DNA of 6,644 nt from Candidatus Aminicenantota bacterium (GTDB lineage Bacteria > Acidobacteriota > Aminicenantia > Aminicenantales > Aminicenantaceae): assembly GCA_013139435.1 (NCBI GenBank), contig WTAW01000306.1:1-6644 (forward strand), given 5' to 3'. Numbering within the stretch: position 1 is the first letter of the stretch; every line of letters begins with the position of its first letter. Of this stretch, positions 1 to 4,786 are shown piece after piece. The translations under genes and the position numbers were made by a program. The notes under the pieces were generated by a model that was not told the origin of the DNA, searched no databases, and was given only the letters and a program-made list of their open reading frames with translations.

Positions 1-227
1 GTCACGAGATAACCAGCAGGCTTATTCAGCAGAATAAAGAATTCTTCCTTCTCTTTTTTGACATTCCGGCCATCCACTCGGACAGTGTCCTTTGTGGGAT
101 CTATTTGGGTTCCCATTTCTACGACAACCGCATTGTTCACACTGACCCGGCCTTCGGTGATCATCCGGTCTGCCTCTCTTCTTGAGGCCACACCGGCCTG
201 AGCCAGGAACTTGTTTAGTCTTATCAA
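1..227 (-). CDS. RsuA/RluB-family pseudouridine synthase, N-terminal part (runs off the window)
   Basis: Likely an rRNA pseudouridine synthase that isomerises a specific uridine during ribosome maturation in the cytoplasm. Only the first 75 codons are present; the 3' end lies beyond position 1. The translation begins LIRLNKFLAQAGVASRREAD, a classic S4 RNA-binding domain (about residues 2-50, with the ASRREAD signature and a GRVSVNN turn). The catalytic domain then starts at FILLNKPAGYLV (residues 64-75), where the KPAGYLV stretch is typical of the RsuA/RluB/RluE/RluF group. The catalytic aspartate lies outside the window. The start is TTG at 225-227: an in-frame TAA two codons upstream excludes anything longer, and an AGG lies nine bases before it. 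Which family member (RsuA, RluB, RluE or RluF) cannot be settled from this fragment. Confidence 0.85.
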   Translation of the reverse strand, partial: MIRLNKFLAQAGVASRREADRMITEGRVSVNNAVVVEMGTQIDPTKDTVRVDGRNVKKEKEEFFILLNKPAGYLV

Positions 228-241
228 CGCGTCTTACCTAA

Positions 242-299
242 CCAACCAAATCTTCACGGACCGACGCCTCCACCTTATTGTTAGGGTGGGGTGGGTTGG
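242..299 (+). other. Foldable GC-rich intergenic block left of the inverted-repeat arm
   Basis: Two nested inverted repeats are visible between the beta-barrel gene and the pseudouridine synthase gene. The outer arms CCAACC (242-247) and GGTTGG (294-299) enclose a hairpin CCACCTTA-TTGT-TAGGGTGG (270-289), which has 8 pairs including one T-G wobble. The wobble pairs only in plus-strand RNA; on the minus strand it becomes a C-A mismatch. There is no T-run in the minus direction, so it is a poor intrinsic terminator for the upstream gene. It lies directly next to the 16-bp arm at 300-315. Its function is unknown. Confidence 0.3.
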
Positions 300-315
300 C
301 CTCGACTCGTGAATA
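300..315 (+). repeat. Left arm of a 16-bp perfect inverted repeat bracketing the beta-barrel gene
   Basis: The sequence CCTCGACTCGTGAATA is the exact reverse complement of 953-968. The match stops on both sides. It lies 36 bp past the stop codon of the beta-barrel gene. With the other arm it delimits a 669-bp unit holding one gene. It could be a cassette boundary, a recombinase or regulator site, or two inverted copies of a dispersed repeat. No transposase is present inside. Confidence 0.75.
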
Positions 316-351
316 ATCCAGATTATATAGCTCCGGGTTCTATCAATAGGA

Positions 352-912
352 TTAAAAATAAAAATTGATGCCGAAGTGAAAGGTGAAATTCTTGATGCTT
401 AATTCCTCATTCTCAATCTTAAAATTTCCATGATTATACCTGACTTCACCCAACAATGAAAACTTTTTCGCGAAGAACACCTCCAATCCAAGGCCGGCAT
501 TCCATCCTCCGCTCTTGTCTTTTCCGATCTCCTTGACATCGGCCGTGTACGTACCGTATCCAAGCGTTATATAGGGATTGACGATGGGAAGTGGAAGAAA
601 AAGCCGTACGTTCAGTCCAAGATAATTGTAGTTGATCTTGCGCGAACCCCAAAGATCCCCTATATCTGATGCATCGATGTTGTGGGCGGCCTGATAAAAA
701 TTCCCCTCAACGACAAAAGTCAAGATCCTAATACCGACGCGCGCCCCATAGAGGAAGGCCGTATTCTTGTTGAACTCAATATCCCTAAAATCTATGCTTT
801 GCTGCGACCATCCTCCCTGGAGCCCAATAAAAAACATGCCGTCTCCGAATAGGTTACCACTCCCGAATAAACACACGATCAAAATGGCCAATAAAACGAG
901 TTTTCTCTTCAT
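352..912 (-). CDS. Small outer-membrane beta-barrel protein (OmpA/OmpW-like barrel), function unknown
   Basis: This is a 186-aa exported protein. Residues 1-23 form a signal peptide (MKRK positive end, then hydrophobic LVLLAILIVCLFGS); the LIVC stretch is not a canonical lipobox, so a lipoprotein is less likely. The mature part alternates polar and hydrophobic residues, has repeated glycines (GLQGGWSQQ, YGARVGIRI, YITLGYGTY, NAGLGLEVFF, LLGEVRYNH) and ends in FHFGINFYF. A C-terminal aromatic residue is the usual barrel-assembly signal. The length fits an eight-stranded barrel such as the OMP_b-brl class. The ATG at 910-912 follows AAGGAG with seven bases between. The gene stands alone, bracketed by a 16-bp inverted repeat, with 124 bp to the next gene and 288 bp to the previous one, so it is unlikely to share the metabolic operon's transcript. 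Its ligand and role cannot be told. Confidence 0.72.
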   Translation of the reverse strand: MKRKLVLLAILIVCLFGSGNLFGDGMFFIGLQGGWSQQSIDFRDIEFNKNTAFLYGARVGIRILTFVVEGNFYQAAHNIDASDIGDLWGSRKINYNYLGLNVRLFLPLPIVNPYITLGYGTYTADVKEIGKDKSGGWNAGLGLEVFFAKKFSLLGEVRYNHGNFKIENEELSIKNFTFHFGINFYF

Positions 913-952
913 TCTGTGACTCCTTCATTCATACAAGATAAATCACCTGTGC

Positions 953-968
953 TATTCACGAGTCGAGG
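953..968 (+). repeat. Right arm of the 16-bp inverted repeat
   Basis: TATTCACGAGTCGAGG matches the reverse complement of 300-315 with no mismatch. It sits 40 bp before the beta-barrel start codon, in the region where that gene's promoter or leader should lie, and directly abuts the foldable block at 969-1047. The core AGTCGAGG recurs at 1208-1215. Confidence 0.75.
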
Positions 969-1047
969 TTGCCGTGGCTGTGAGGAAGCGGCCCATGAAG
1001 CTGTAGATGACTACCGCGAATGGGCTGCAACGAAACAGACGCGGTAA
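969..1047 (+). ncRNA. Candidate structured RNA, possibly a group II intron domain I fragment
   Basis: The plus strand folds into one long hairpin of three stems. The outer stem pairs 969-981 with 1035-1047 (13 positions, one G-A mismatch, two G-U). The middle stem pairs 988-996 with 1020-1028 (9 bp, one G-U). The apical stem is GTAG-ATGA-CTAC at 1003-1014. The internal loops between them are GAGGAA opposite AACGAA, a purine-rich 6 by 6 loop, and GAAGCT opposite CGCGA. The three G-U pairs favour plus-strand RNA. The block is GC-rich against its AT-rich surroundings. The GAGGAA/AACGAA loop and the following GGTAAGATCGGCTCGCCTG resemble, from memory, domain I of bacterial group II introns, but no intron reverse transcriptase or complete intron is here, so it would be a remnant. 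No open reading frame explains it. Confidence 0.38.
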
Positions 1048-1067
1048 GATCGGCTCGCCTGAAAGGT

Positions 1068-1185
1068 AAAAAATGTCGATTATGAATAGAAAGCACATTG
1101 AAAACGGAAATATCAAGATGATTTACTAGAAGAATAACGTAAACATTTGATATTACTTTTATTGAACAAGGTATCGACATTTTTT
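1068..1185. mobile_element. MITE-like palindromic element with 13-bp terminal inverted repeats and TA ends
   Basis: AAAAAATGTCGAT at 1068-1080 is perfectly repeated in inverse at 1173-1185. Inside lie two more nested inverted repeats with nearly the same centre: AATATCAA (1109-1116) with TTGATATT (1147-1154), and TTTAC (1122-1126) with GTAAA (1139-1143). The outer repeats are bordered by TA (1067-1068 and 1185-1186), as expected from a TA target duplication of the IS630/Tc1-mariner type. The 118-bp size, AT-rich content and absence of a coding frame fit a non-autonomous miniature element. Alternatively it is just a long intergenic palindrome, possibly helping end transcription after the pyruvate-kinase-like gene, whose stop lies 15 bp away. 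A 10-bp direct repeat TTATGAATAG also occurs at 1080-1089 and 1184-1193. Confidence 0.45.
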
Positions 1186-1200
1186 ATGAATAGTACAGGA

Positions 1201-1800
1201 TTAGTATAGTCGAGGTTTGGCTAGAATTTCTAGTACTTGGAGGTCAAAAAAATTCTGCACGTGTGCAGGAATCAAGAGAATAGCCGTATCCGCACCCTGC
1301 TCAGTGCCCCCGATGGACATACAGGGTTCCATGGTCGAGATCAAACCCGCATCCGCAACCATGAGTGCGATCTCAATCGCGACTTTTGTCCCCTGCCCAA
1401 ACACTCTCAATGTGAAAGCTATAATTTCTTCCAACTCGTAAGTCCCGAGTTTTTTCCGGACTGCTCTTCCAACACCGCCAAGAGCATGTTGGCACGTGAG
1501 GACTTTCGCTCCTGCCTCTTCGATCTGACGTTTTTGCTCTGGAAGAAGCTGCTGAAAATCCGGCTTGAGAAATCCTGTAGAATGAGACACGATCACAAGA
1601 TTCCTTCCGGGAAAAAACTGCGTGGCGAGCAATCCTGTTTTCCCGGAAGTCGAAGCAACGAGAATATTTAATATATCCAATTCTTCCACTCTTTGTGAAG
1701 CGATCTGCAAGGTTTTTTGCGTATTTTCTTTTCCGGGATTTTCGAAGCACACACAGGGAACCACAGTCCCATTTTTCTCTCTTGCTGTTCTATCGTCCAT
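1201..1800 (-). CDS. Stand-alone pyruvate kinase C-terminal (alpha/beta) domain protein
   Basis: This 199-aa cytoplasmic protein resembles the family annotated as pyruvate kinase alpha/beta domain protein. The C-terminal domain fold of pyruvate kinase occurs alone, without the TIM barrel that holds the active site, so it is not expected to be a pyruvate kinase. Visible features are FENPGKENTQKTL (19-31), a nucleotide-type turn LVASTSGKTG (47-56), VIVSHSTGF (69-77), AKVLTCQHALGGVGRAVRKK (98-117), TLRVFGQGTKVAIEIALMVA (130-149), IGGTEQGADTA (163-173) and the ending FFDLQVLEILAKPRLY. The G-rich loops and the STSGKTG/SHSTG pair suggest a phosphorylated ligand, but that is inference. The ATG at 1798-1800 follows AAGGAG with eight bases between. 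It lies 114 bp behind iorB on the same strand, so a link with the oxidoreductase cluster is possible. Its reaction or regulatory role is unknown. Confidence 0.82.
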   Translation of the reverse strand: MDDRTAREKNGTVVPCVCFENPGKENTQKTLQIASQRVEELDILNILVASTSGKTGLLATQFFPGRNLVIVSHSTGFLKPDFQQLLPEQKRQIEEAGAKVLTCQHALGGVGRAVRKKLGTYELEEIIAFTLRVFGQGTKVAIEIALMVADAGLISTMEPCMSIGGTEQGADTAILLIPAHVQNFFDLQVLEILAKPRLY

Positions 1801-1877
1801 ACTTCCTACTCCTTATTCGTGTTCTTATCGTTTTTCTATTGTGTGAGGAGAACTTTGAATGTTCCAGGTTTTCGCGC

Positions 1878-1906
1878 AAGCTCAAAAGCTTCAAGGGTAT
1901 GTACCC
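1878..1906 (-). other. Two adjacent small hairpins after iorB
   Basis: Starting 8 bp past the iorB stop, transcription meets GGGTA-CA-TACCC (1895-1906) and then AAGCT-TTTG-AGCTT (1878-1891). Each has a 5-bp stem. No T-run follows, so this is not a typical intrinsic terminator; it could act as an mRNA 3'-end stabiliser or be coincidental. The rest of the 114-bp gap shows no convincing promoter. Confidence 0.25.
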
Positions 1907-1914
1907 ATTCACCC

Positions 1915-2481
1915 CTATTGTTTTTTGCCGAGATCGACGCCGGTGTCGAATATTTTGAGGTTGTGCTCCAAGTCCGGTTTGCGACTGATGGATTGGAGTA
2001 CGTCTTTCAGATCGTCGTAGGTGAAGGGCACCAATCCTGTACCAACAGAGAAACCGACAAGACAGATGTTAGCAGCCCTTACCGAGCCCAATTCCATAGC
2101 CGTGCCGCTGGCATCAAAGGCGTGGAAGGTAATGTCCTTCTTTTTCAGATGATCGCGGATGTTTTTGTCGAAGCGACCCCCATCTGTCATGTTCACAAAG
2201 CAAAGGCCTCCCTGTCTCAAGAAATGAAGGTTTTTATAGGCCTCATTCTCGTCCAGAGAGTAAAGGATATCGGCAGTCCCTTCCCTGACAATAGGGCTTT
2301 GGTACCCGCCTATTTTTATGTGAGCAACGACAGAGCCTCCCCTCTGGCTCATACCGTGGGTCTCAGCGCCTGTGACCTCCAGGCCCAACTTTAACCCCAG
2401 CTCAGAAAAAATCCGCGATGAAAAGAGAACTCCCTGTCCTCCCACTCCAGCCAAAATTATCTGCGTTTTCATACGCATCAT
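1915..2481 (-). CDS. iorB: Indolepyruvate:ferredoxin oxidoreductase, beta subunit
   Basis: Small subunit of the enzyme that oxidatively decarboxylates indolepyruvate and other aryl pyruvates with CoA, giving aryl-acetyl-CoA, CO2 and reduced ferredoxin in the cytoplasm. The 188-aa protein belongs to the pyruvate ferredoxin oxidoreductase gamma-domain family. It opens with IILAGVGGQGVLFSSRIF (8-25), holding the G-V-G-G-Q-G-V signature, followed by GAETHGMSQRGGSVVAHIKI (38-57), the other hallmark. Length is about normal for IorB. Three in-frame ATGs are close together (2481, 2478, 2472). I chose 2481 because it gives the ATGA overlap with the iorA stop and sits behind GGAGAGGAAGG; 2478 has slightly better spacing from AAGG and is equally possible. 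The frame is open for 24 more codons upstream, but that stretch overlaps the iorA ferredoxin region and is not IorB-like. Overlap with iorA implies coupled translation of the two subunits. Confidence 0.95.
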   Translation of the reverse strand: MMRMKTQIILAGVGGQGVLFSSRIFSELGLKLGLEVTGAETHGMSQRGGSVVAHIKIGGYQSPIVREGTADILYSLDENEAYKNLHFLRQGGLCFVNMTDGGRFDKNIRDHLKKKDITFHAFDASGTAMELGSVRAANICLVGFSVGTGLVPFTYDDLKDVLQSISRKPDLEHNLKIFDTGVDLGKKQ

Positions 2482-4361
2482 TGGCCTTCCTCTCCGACAG
2501 GAACGATAGCTTTCCGGGCGCAGACGTTGATGCACACACCGCAGTCGACACACAGCTTGCGGTCGATCTCGACCCGCTCATTCTCCTCATCGAAGTGCAG
2601 GGCCGGACATTCGAAAAAATCGATGCAGTAGCGGCAGCCGTCGCAATCGTCTGTTATCTCGACCTTGATCTTTTGGCCTTCCAAAGCTTCCGGATAACGG
2701 ATGACACAGCCCCGCCTGGCAATGATCACAGCGATTCCGCCATCTTCGCTCTTCGTGTAGGCATGAGCTTCTTTGAGAAGGCTGATCATCTCTCTCACAT
2801 CATAGGGATCGATGTTTCGGAGCCATTTTATGCCGCATCCCTTGATCAGCTCCTCCAGCGGGATCTTCTGTCCTTCGGTTCCATTAGCTGTGATGCCTAT
2901 GCCCGGTGTCGGCTGCATCCCGGTCATGGCCGTAATTTCGTTGTCTAACAGAACCAGAACAAACCGCGCGTTGTTGTAAACCGCATTGATGAGCGACGTA
3001 GTTCCCGAATGATAAAAAGTGCTGTCCCCCATCGTGGCCACGATCGGAACGTCATTCTTGTCCTGGTGGTAGGCCTGGTAAAATCCGCTGGCCAGAGTGA
3101 TTCCCGCGCCCATATCGATCACAGTGTCGACTGCTCCAAGATTAAGGCCAAGCGTGTAGCAGCCGATATCGCTGGTGTAGATGGCCTTGGGAAGCGCCCG
3201 CCTTATGGCCCAGAAAGCTGCCCTCTCTGAACACCCAGCACACAGTGTGGGCCTTCTTACCGGCAATCCCAGATCCTGGACGAGCTTGGCCAGCTCATCA
3301 TCCACCTTCACTTCCAGATCAGCCACGCCCTCTTCCCCGAAAAACTTGGCCAGAATGCCGTAGATCACATTCGGTGTCAACTCACCCTGGAGAGGAATAT
3401 GGCCTGTAAACCGTCCCAAAACCTTGCTTTTATCGATAATCTGAGACTCGATAACCACATCGGTCTCCTCGATGATCAACACCTTGTCGTGTCTTCCGAT
3501 GAAATCGACAACCTTCTTGTGCGGGAGTGGATAGGGTGTACCGATCTTCAAGATGTTGACCTTATCCTTCAGATTAAGCTCCTCCAGGAGATCCATGAGG
3601 ACAGTATAGCTCGTGCTGCAAGTGATGATTCCCAGATTGGCTTCGCTGTTTTCTCCCACCTCATAGTTCCATCTCTCGTCCTTCTCGAACCGCTCCTGAA
3701 TCTGCCGCAAGGATTCATTCAATTTGGTGTGGAGATGCAGTCTGAACCTTGGAGTGGCCGCCCATCTTCCCGGATCCTTCTCGAATTTTGCCGGCCGTTC
3801 AATAATATCCGGCGGCGAAAGCCTCACACTCTGTTTGCCGTGCGAGAGCCTGATCGTCGGTCTAAATATGACCGGGATTTGGAAGGTCTCTGAGAGGTCG
3901 TAGGCATCTTTTATCATGGCCATGGCCTCTTGAGGCGTTGACGGATCATAGGCCGGAACCTTGGCGAACATGGCGAAAAACCTGGAATCCTGCTCGGTCT
4001 GGGAACTATGAGGCCCCGGATCATCACAACTCACGATGAGCATCCCGCCCACAACACCCTGATAAGCCGAGCTCATGAGTGAATCGGCCGCCACATTAAG
4101 GCCCACCTGCTTCATGGCCACCGCCGATCTCTTCCCCGCAATACTCGCTGCCAGTGCATTATCGTAGGCCACCTTTTCATTCACGGACCACTCCGTGTAG
4201 ACATCGAGCCCCATCTCTTTCTTGAAGGCCACGGCCGCAGGCATGATCTCAGAGCTCGGTGTGCCCGGATAGGAGGTGATGACATGGCATCCAGCCTCAA
4301 GAATTCCCCGGGCAATGGCCACGTTTCCCAGCAAAACTCTTATATCTTTCTTTTGTGACAT
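2478..4361 (-). CDS. iorA: Indolepyruvate:ferredoxin oxidoreductase, alpha subunit
   Basis: Catalytic, thiamine-diphosphate-dependent subunit of the same enzyme, 627 aa, full length for the family. Domain order: N-terminal pyrimidine-binding type domain with GNVAIARG (12-19), SYPGTPSSEI (30-39) and TEWSVNEKVAYDNALAAS (56-73, the E57 region); a transketolase-C-like middle (about 243-345); a CAGC motif (374-377); a thiamine-diphosphate-binding domain with GDS at 445-447 and NN at 463-464; and a C-terminal two-cluster ferredoxin domain. The first cluster motif is C573-x2-C576-x2-C579-x5-C585-P, unlike a standard ferredoxin but known for IorA. The second is the regular C604-x2-C607-x2-C610-x3-C614. 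The ATG at 4359-4361 is preceded by AGAGG at short spacing. It lies 71 bp after the MoaD-like gene and overlaps iorB. Likely role: catabolism of aromatic amino acids, or the reverse carboxylating direction in biosynthesis; the sequence does not decide. Confidence 0.97.
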   Translation of the reverse strand: MSQKKDIRVLLGNVAIARGILEAGCHVITSYPGTPSSEIMPAAVAFKKEMGLDVYTEWSVNEKVAYDNALAASIAGKRSAVAMKQVGLNVAADSLMSSAYQGVVGGMLIVSCDDPGPHSSQTEQDSRFFAMFAKVPAYDPSTPQEAMAMIKDAYDLSETFQIPVIFRPTIRLSHGKQSVRLSPPDIIERPAKFEKDPGRWAATPRFRLHLHTKLNESLRQIQERFEKDERWNYEVGENSEANLGIITCSTSYTVLMDLLEELNLKDKVNILKIGTPYPLPHKKVVDFIGRHDKVLIIEETDVVIESQIIDKSKVLGRFTGHIPLQGELTPNVIYGILAKFFGEEGVADLEVKVDDELAKLVQDLGLPVRRPTLCAGCSERAAFWAIRRALPKAIYTSDIGCYTLGLNLGAVDTVIDMGAGITLASGFYQAYHQDKNDVPIVATMGDSTFYHSGTTSLINAVYNNARFVLVLLDNEITAMTGMQPTPGIGITANGTEGQKIPLEELIKGCGIKWLRNIDPYDVREMISLLKEAHAYTKSEDGGIAVIIARRGCVIRYPEALEGQKIKVEITDDCDGCRYCIDFFECPALHFDEENERVEIDRKLCVDCGVCINVCARKAIVPVGEEGQ

Positions 4362-4432
4362 TTTCCTCTACACAATATCAAAATTTTTTCTAGGATACCA
4401 GAATACTTAAAAATTTGCAGCCGGCGGTCGCG

Positions 4433-4708
4433 TCACCCCCCGCCGATATAAGGGAAAATGCTGAGGACGTCGCCCTCCCGAAGCAGAATATCCAATCCCT
4501 CCTTGACGTTGACAGGCAATCCGTTGCGTATGATAACCAGGTGAGTATTGACTCGCCCGTTCGGAAATAGCTCTCTCCTGCAGTCAGGGCGGTCCGCCAG
4601 AAGGCCGAGAAGTTCCTGGACTGTCGTACCATCGTCGACCGTCAAATCCTTTTCTTTTCCGAGAAAAAGTCGTCTAAGATCGCCAAAAAACCGGACTTTA
4701 ACTTTCAA
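4433..4708 (-). CDS. MoaD/ThiS-family small sulfur-carrier protein
   Basis: This 91-aa ubiquitin-fold protein (MKVKVRFFGDLRRLF..., then HLVIIRNGLPVN and EGDVLSIFPYIGGG) has the MoaD/ThiS hallmarks: the beta-grasp opening, the D-x-L-x-I-F-P strand and a terminal diglycine, which in this family is adenylated and thiocarboxylated to deliver sulfur. Between an aldehyde oxidoreductase gene and iorA, its likeliest job is making the dithiolene of the tungsto- or molybdopterin cofactor, a linkage often seen for this enzyme family. The C-terminus is GGG rather than the usual GG. The start is TTG at 4706-4708, supported by AGAGGG seven bases upstream and by the immediate KVKVRFFG family opening. The partner E1-like activating enzyme and the MoaE-like subunit are not in the window. 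Confidence 0.86.
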   Translation of the reverse strand: MKVKVRFFGDLRRLFLGKEKDLTVDDGTTVQELLGLLADRPDCRRELFPNGRVNTHLVIIRNGLPVNVKEGLDILLREGDVLSIFPYIGGG

Positions 4709-4762
4709 TTTATCGCCCTCTCTTGATTATACGGAACCGAGAATAGAAGACATTCCGAAGAG

Positions 4763-4786
4763 ATGACTGAAACCTGCCTCAGTCAT
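4763..4786 (-). other. Stem-loop on the aldehyde oxidoreductase stop codon
   Basis: A perfect 8-bp inverted repeat (ATGACTGA ... TCAGTCAT) with an 8-nt loop begins in the last codons of the oxidoreductase gene and includes its TGA stop. In transcription order it is followed by CTCTTCGG, not a T-run, so it is not a classical terminator. It could partially attenuate transcription or protect the upstream message end, setting the ratio of the large enzyme to the downstream genes. Confidence 0.45.

Noticed and set aside
952..1047. Short plus-strand frame ending EEAAHEAVDDYREWAATKQTR then stop, looking like a protein tail
   Set aside because: It coincides exactly with the hairpin block and has no start or upstream homologous part; RNA folding explains the sequence better.
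956..1180. 74-codon minus-strand open frame upstream of the beta-barrel gene
   Set aside because: It runs through the MITE-like element and the foldable block; the translation looks like read-through of non-coding sequence and no family is recognisable.
1801..1870. Possible sigma-70 promoter for the pyruvate-kinase-like gene (TTCTCC, 17 bases, GATAAG)
   Set aside because: The -35 match is poor (three of six) and the -10 is moderate; not strong enough to list.
1717..2394. 225-codon open frame on the plus strand
   Set aside because: It lies antisense to iorB and the start of the pyruvate-kinase-like gene, has no recognisable domain, and the opposite strand encodes well-conserved families.
2482..2553. 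Longer iorB start giving 24 extra residues
   Set aside because: The extension is the out-of-frame reading of the iorA ferredoxin cysteines and is not IorB-like; the ATGA overlap at 2481 is preferred.
2418..2948. 176-codon plus-strand open frame
   Set aside because: It is a shadow of the conserved ferredoxin and thiamine-domain coding part of iorA; its composition follows the reverse complement of that gene.
4381..4416. AT-only inverted repeat AAATTTTT/AAAAATTT between the MoaD-like gene and iorA
   Set aside because: The stem is only A-T pairs with a 20-nt loop, too weak for a terminator and easily expected in an AT-rich gap.
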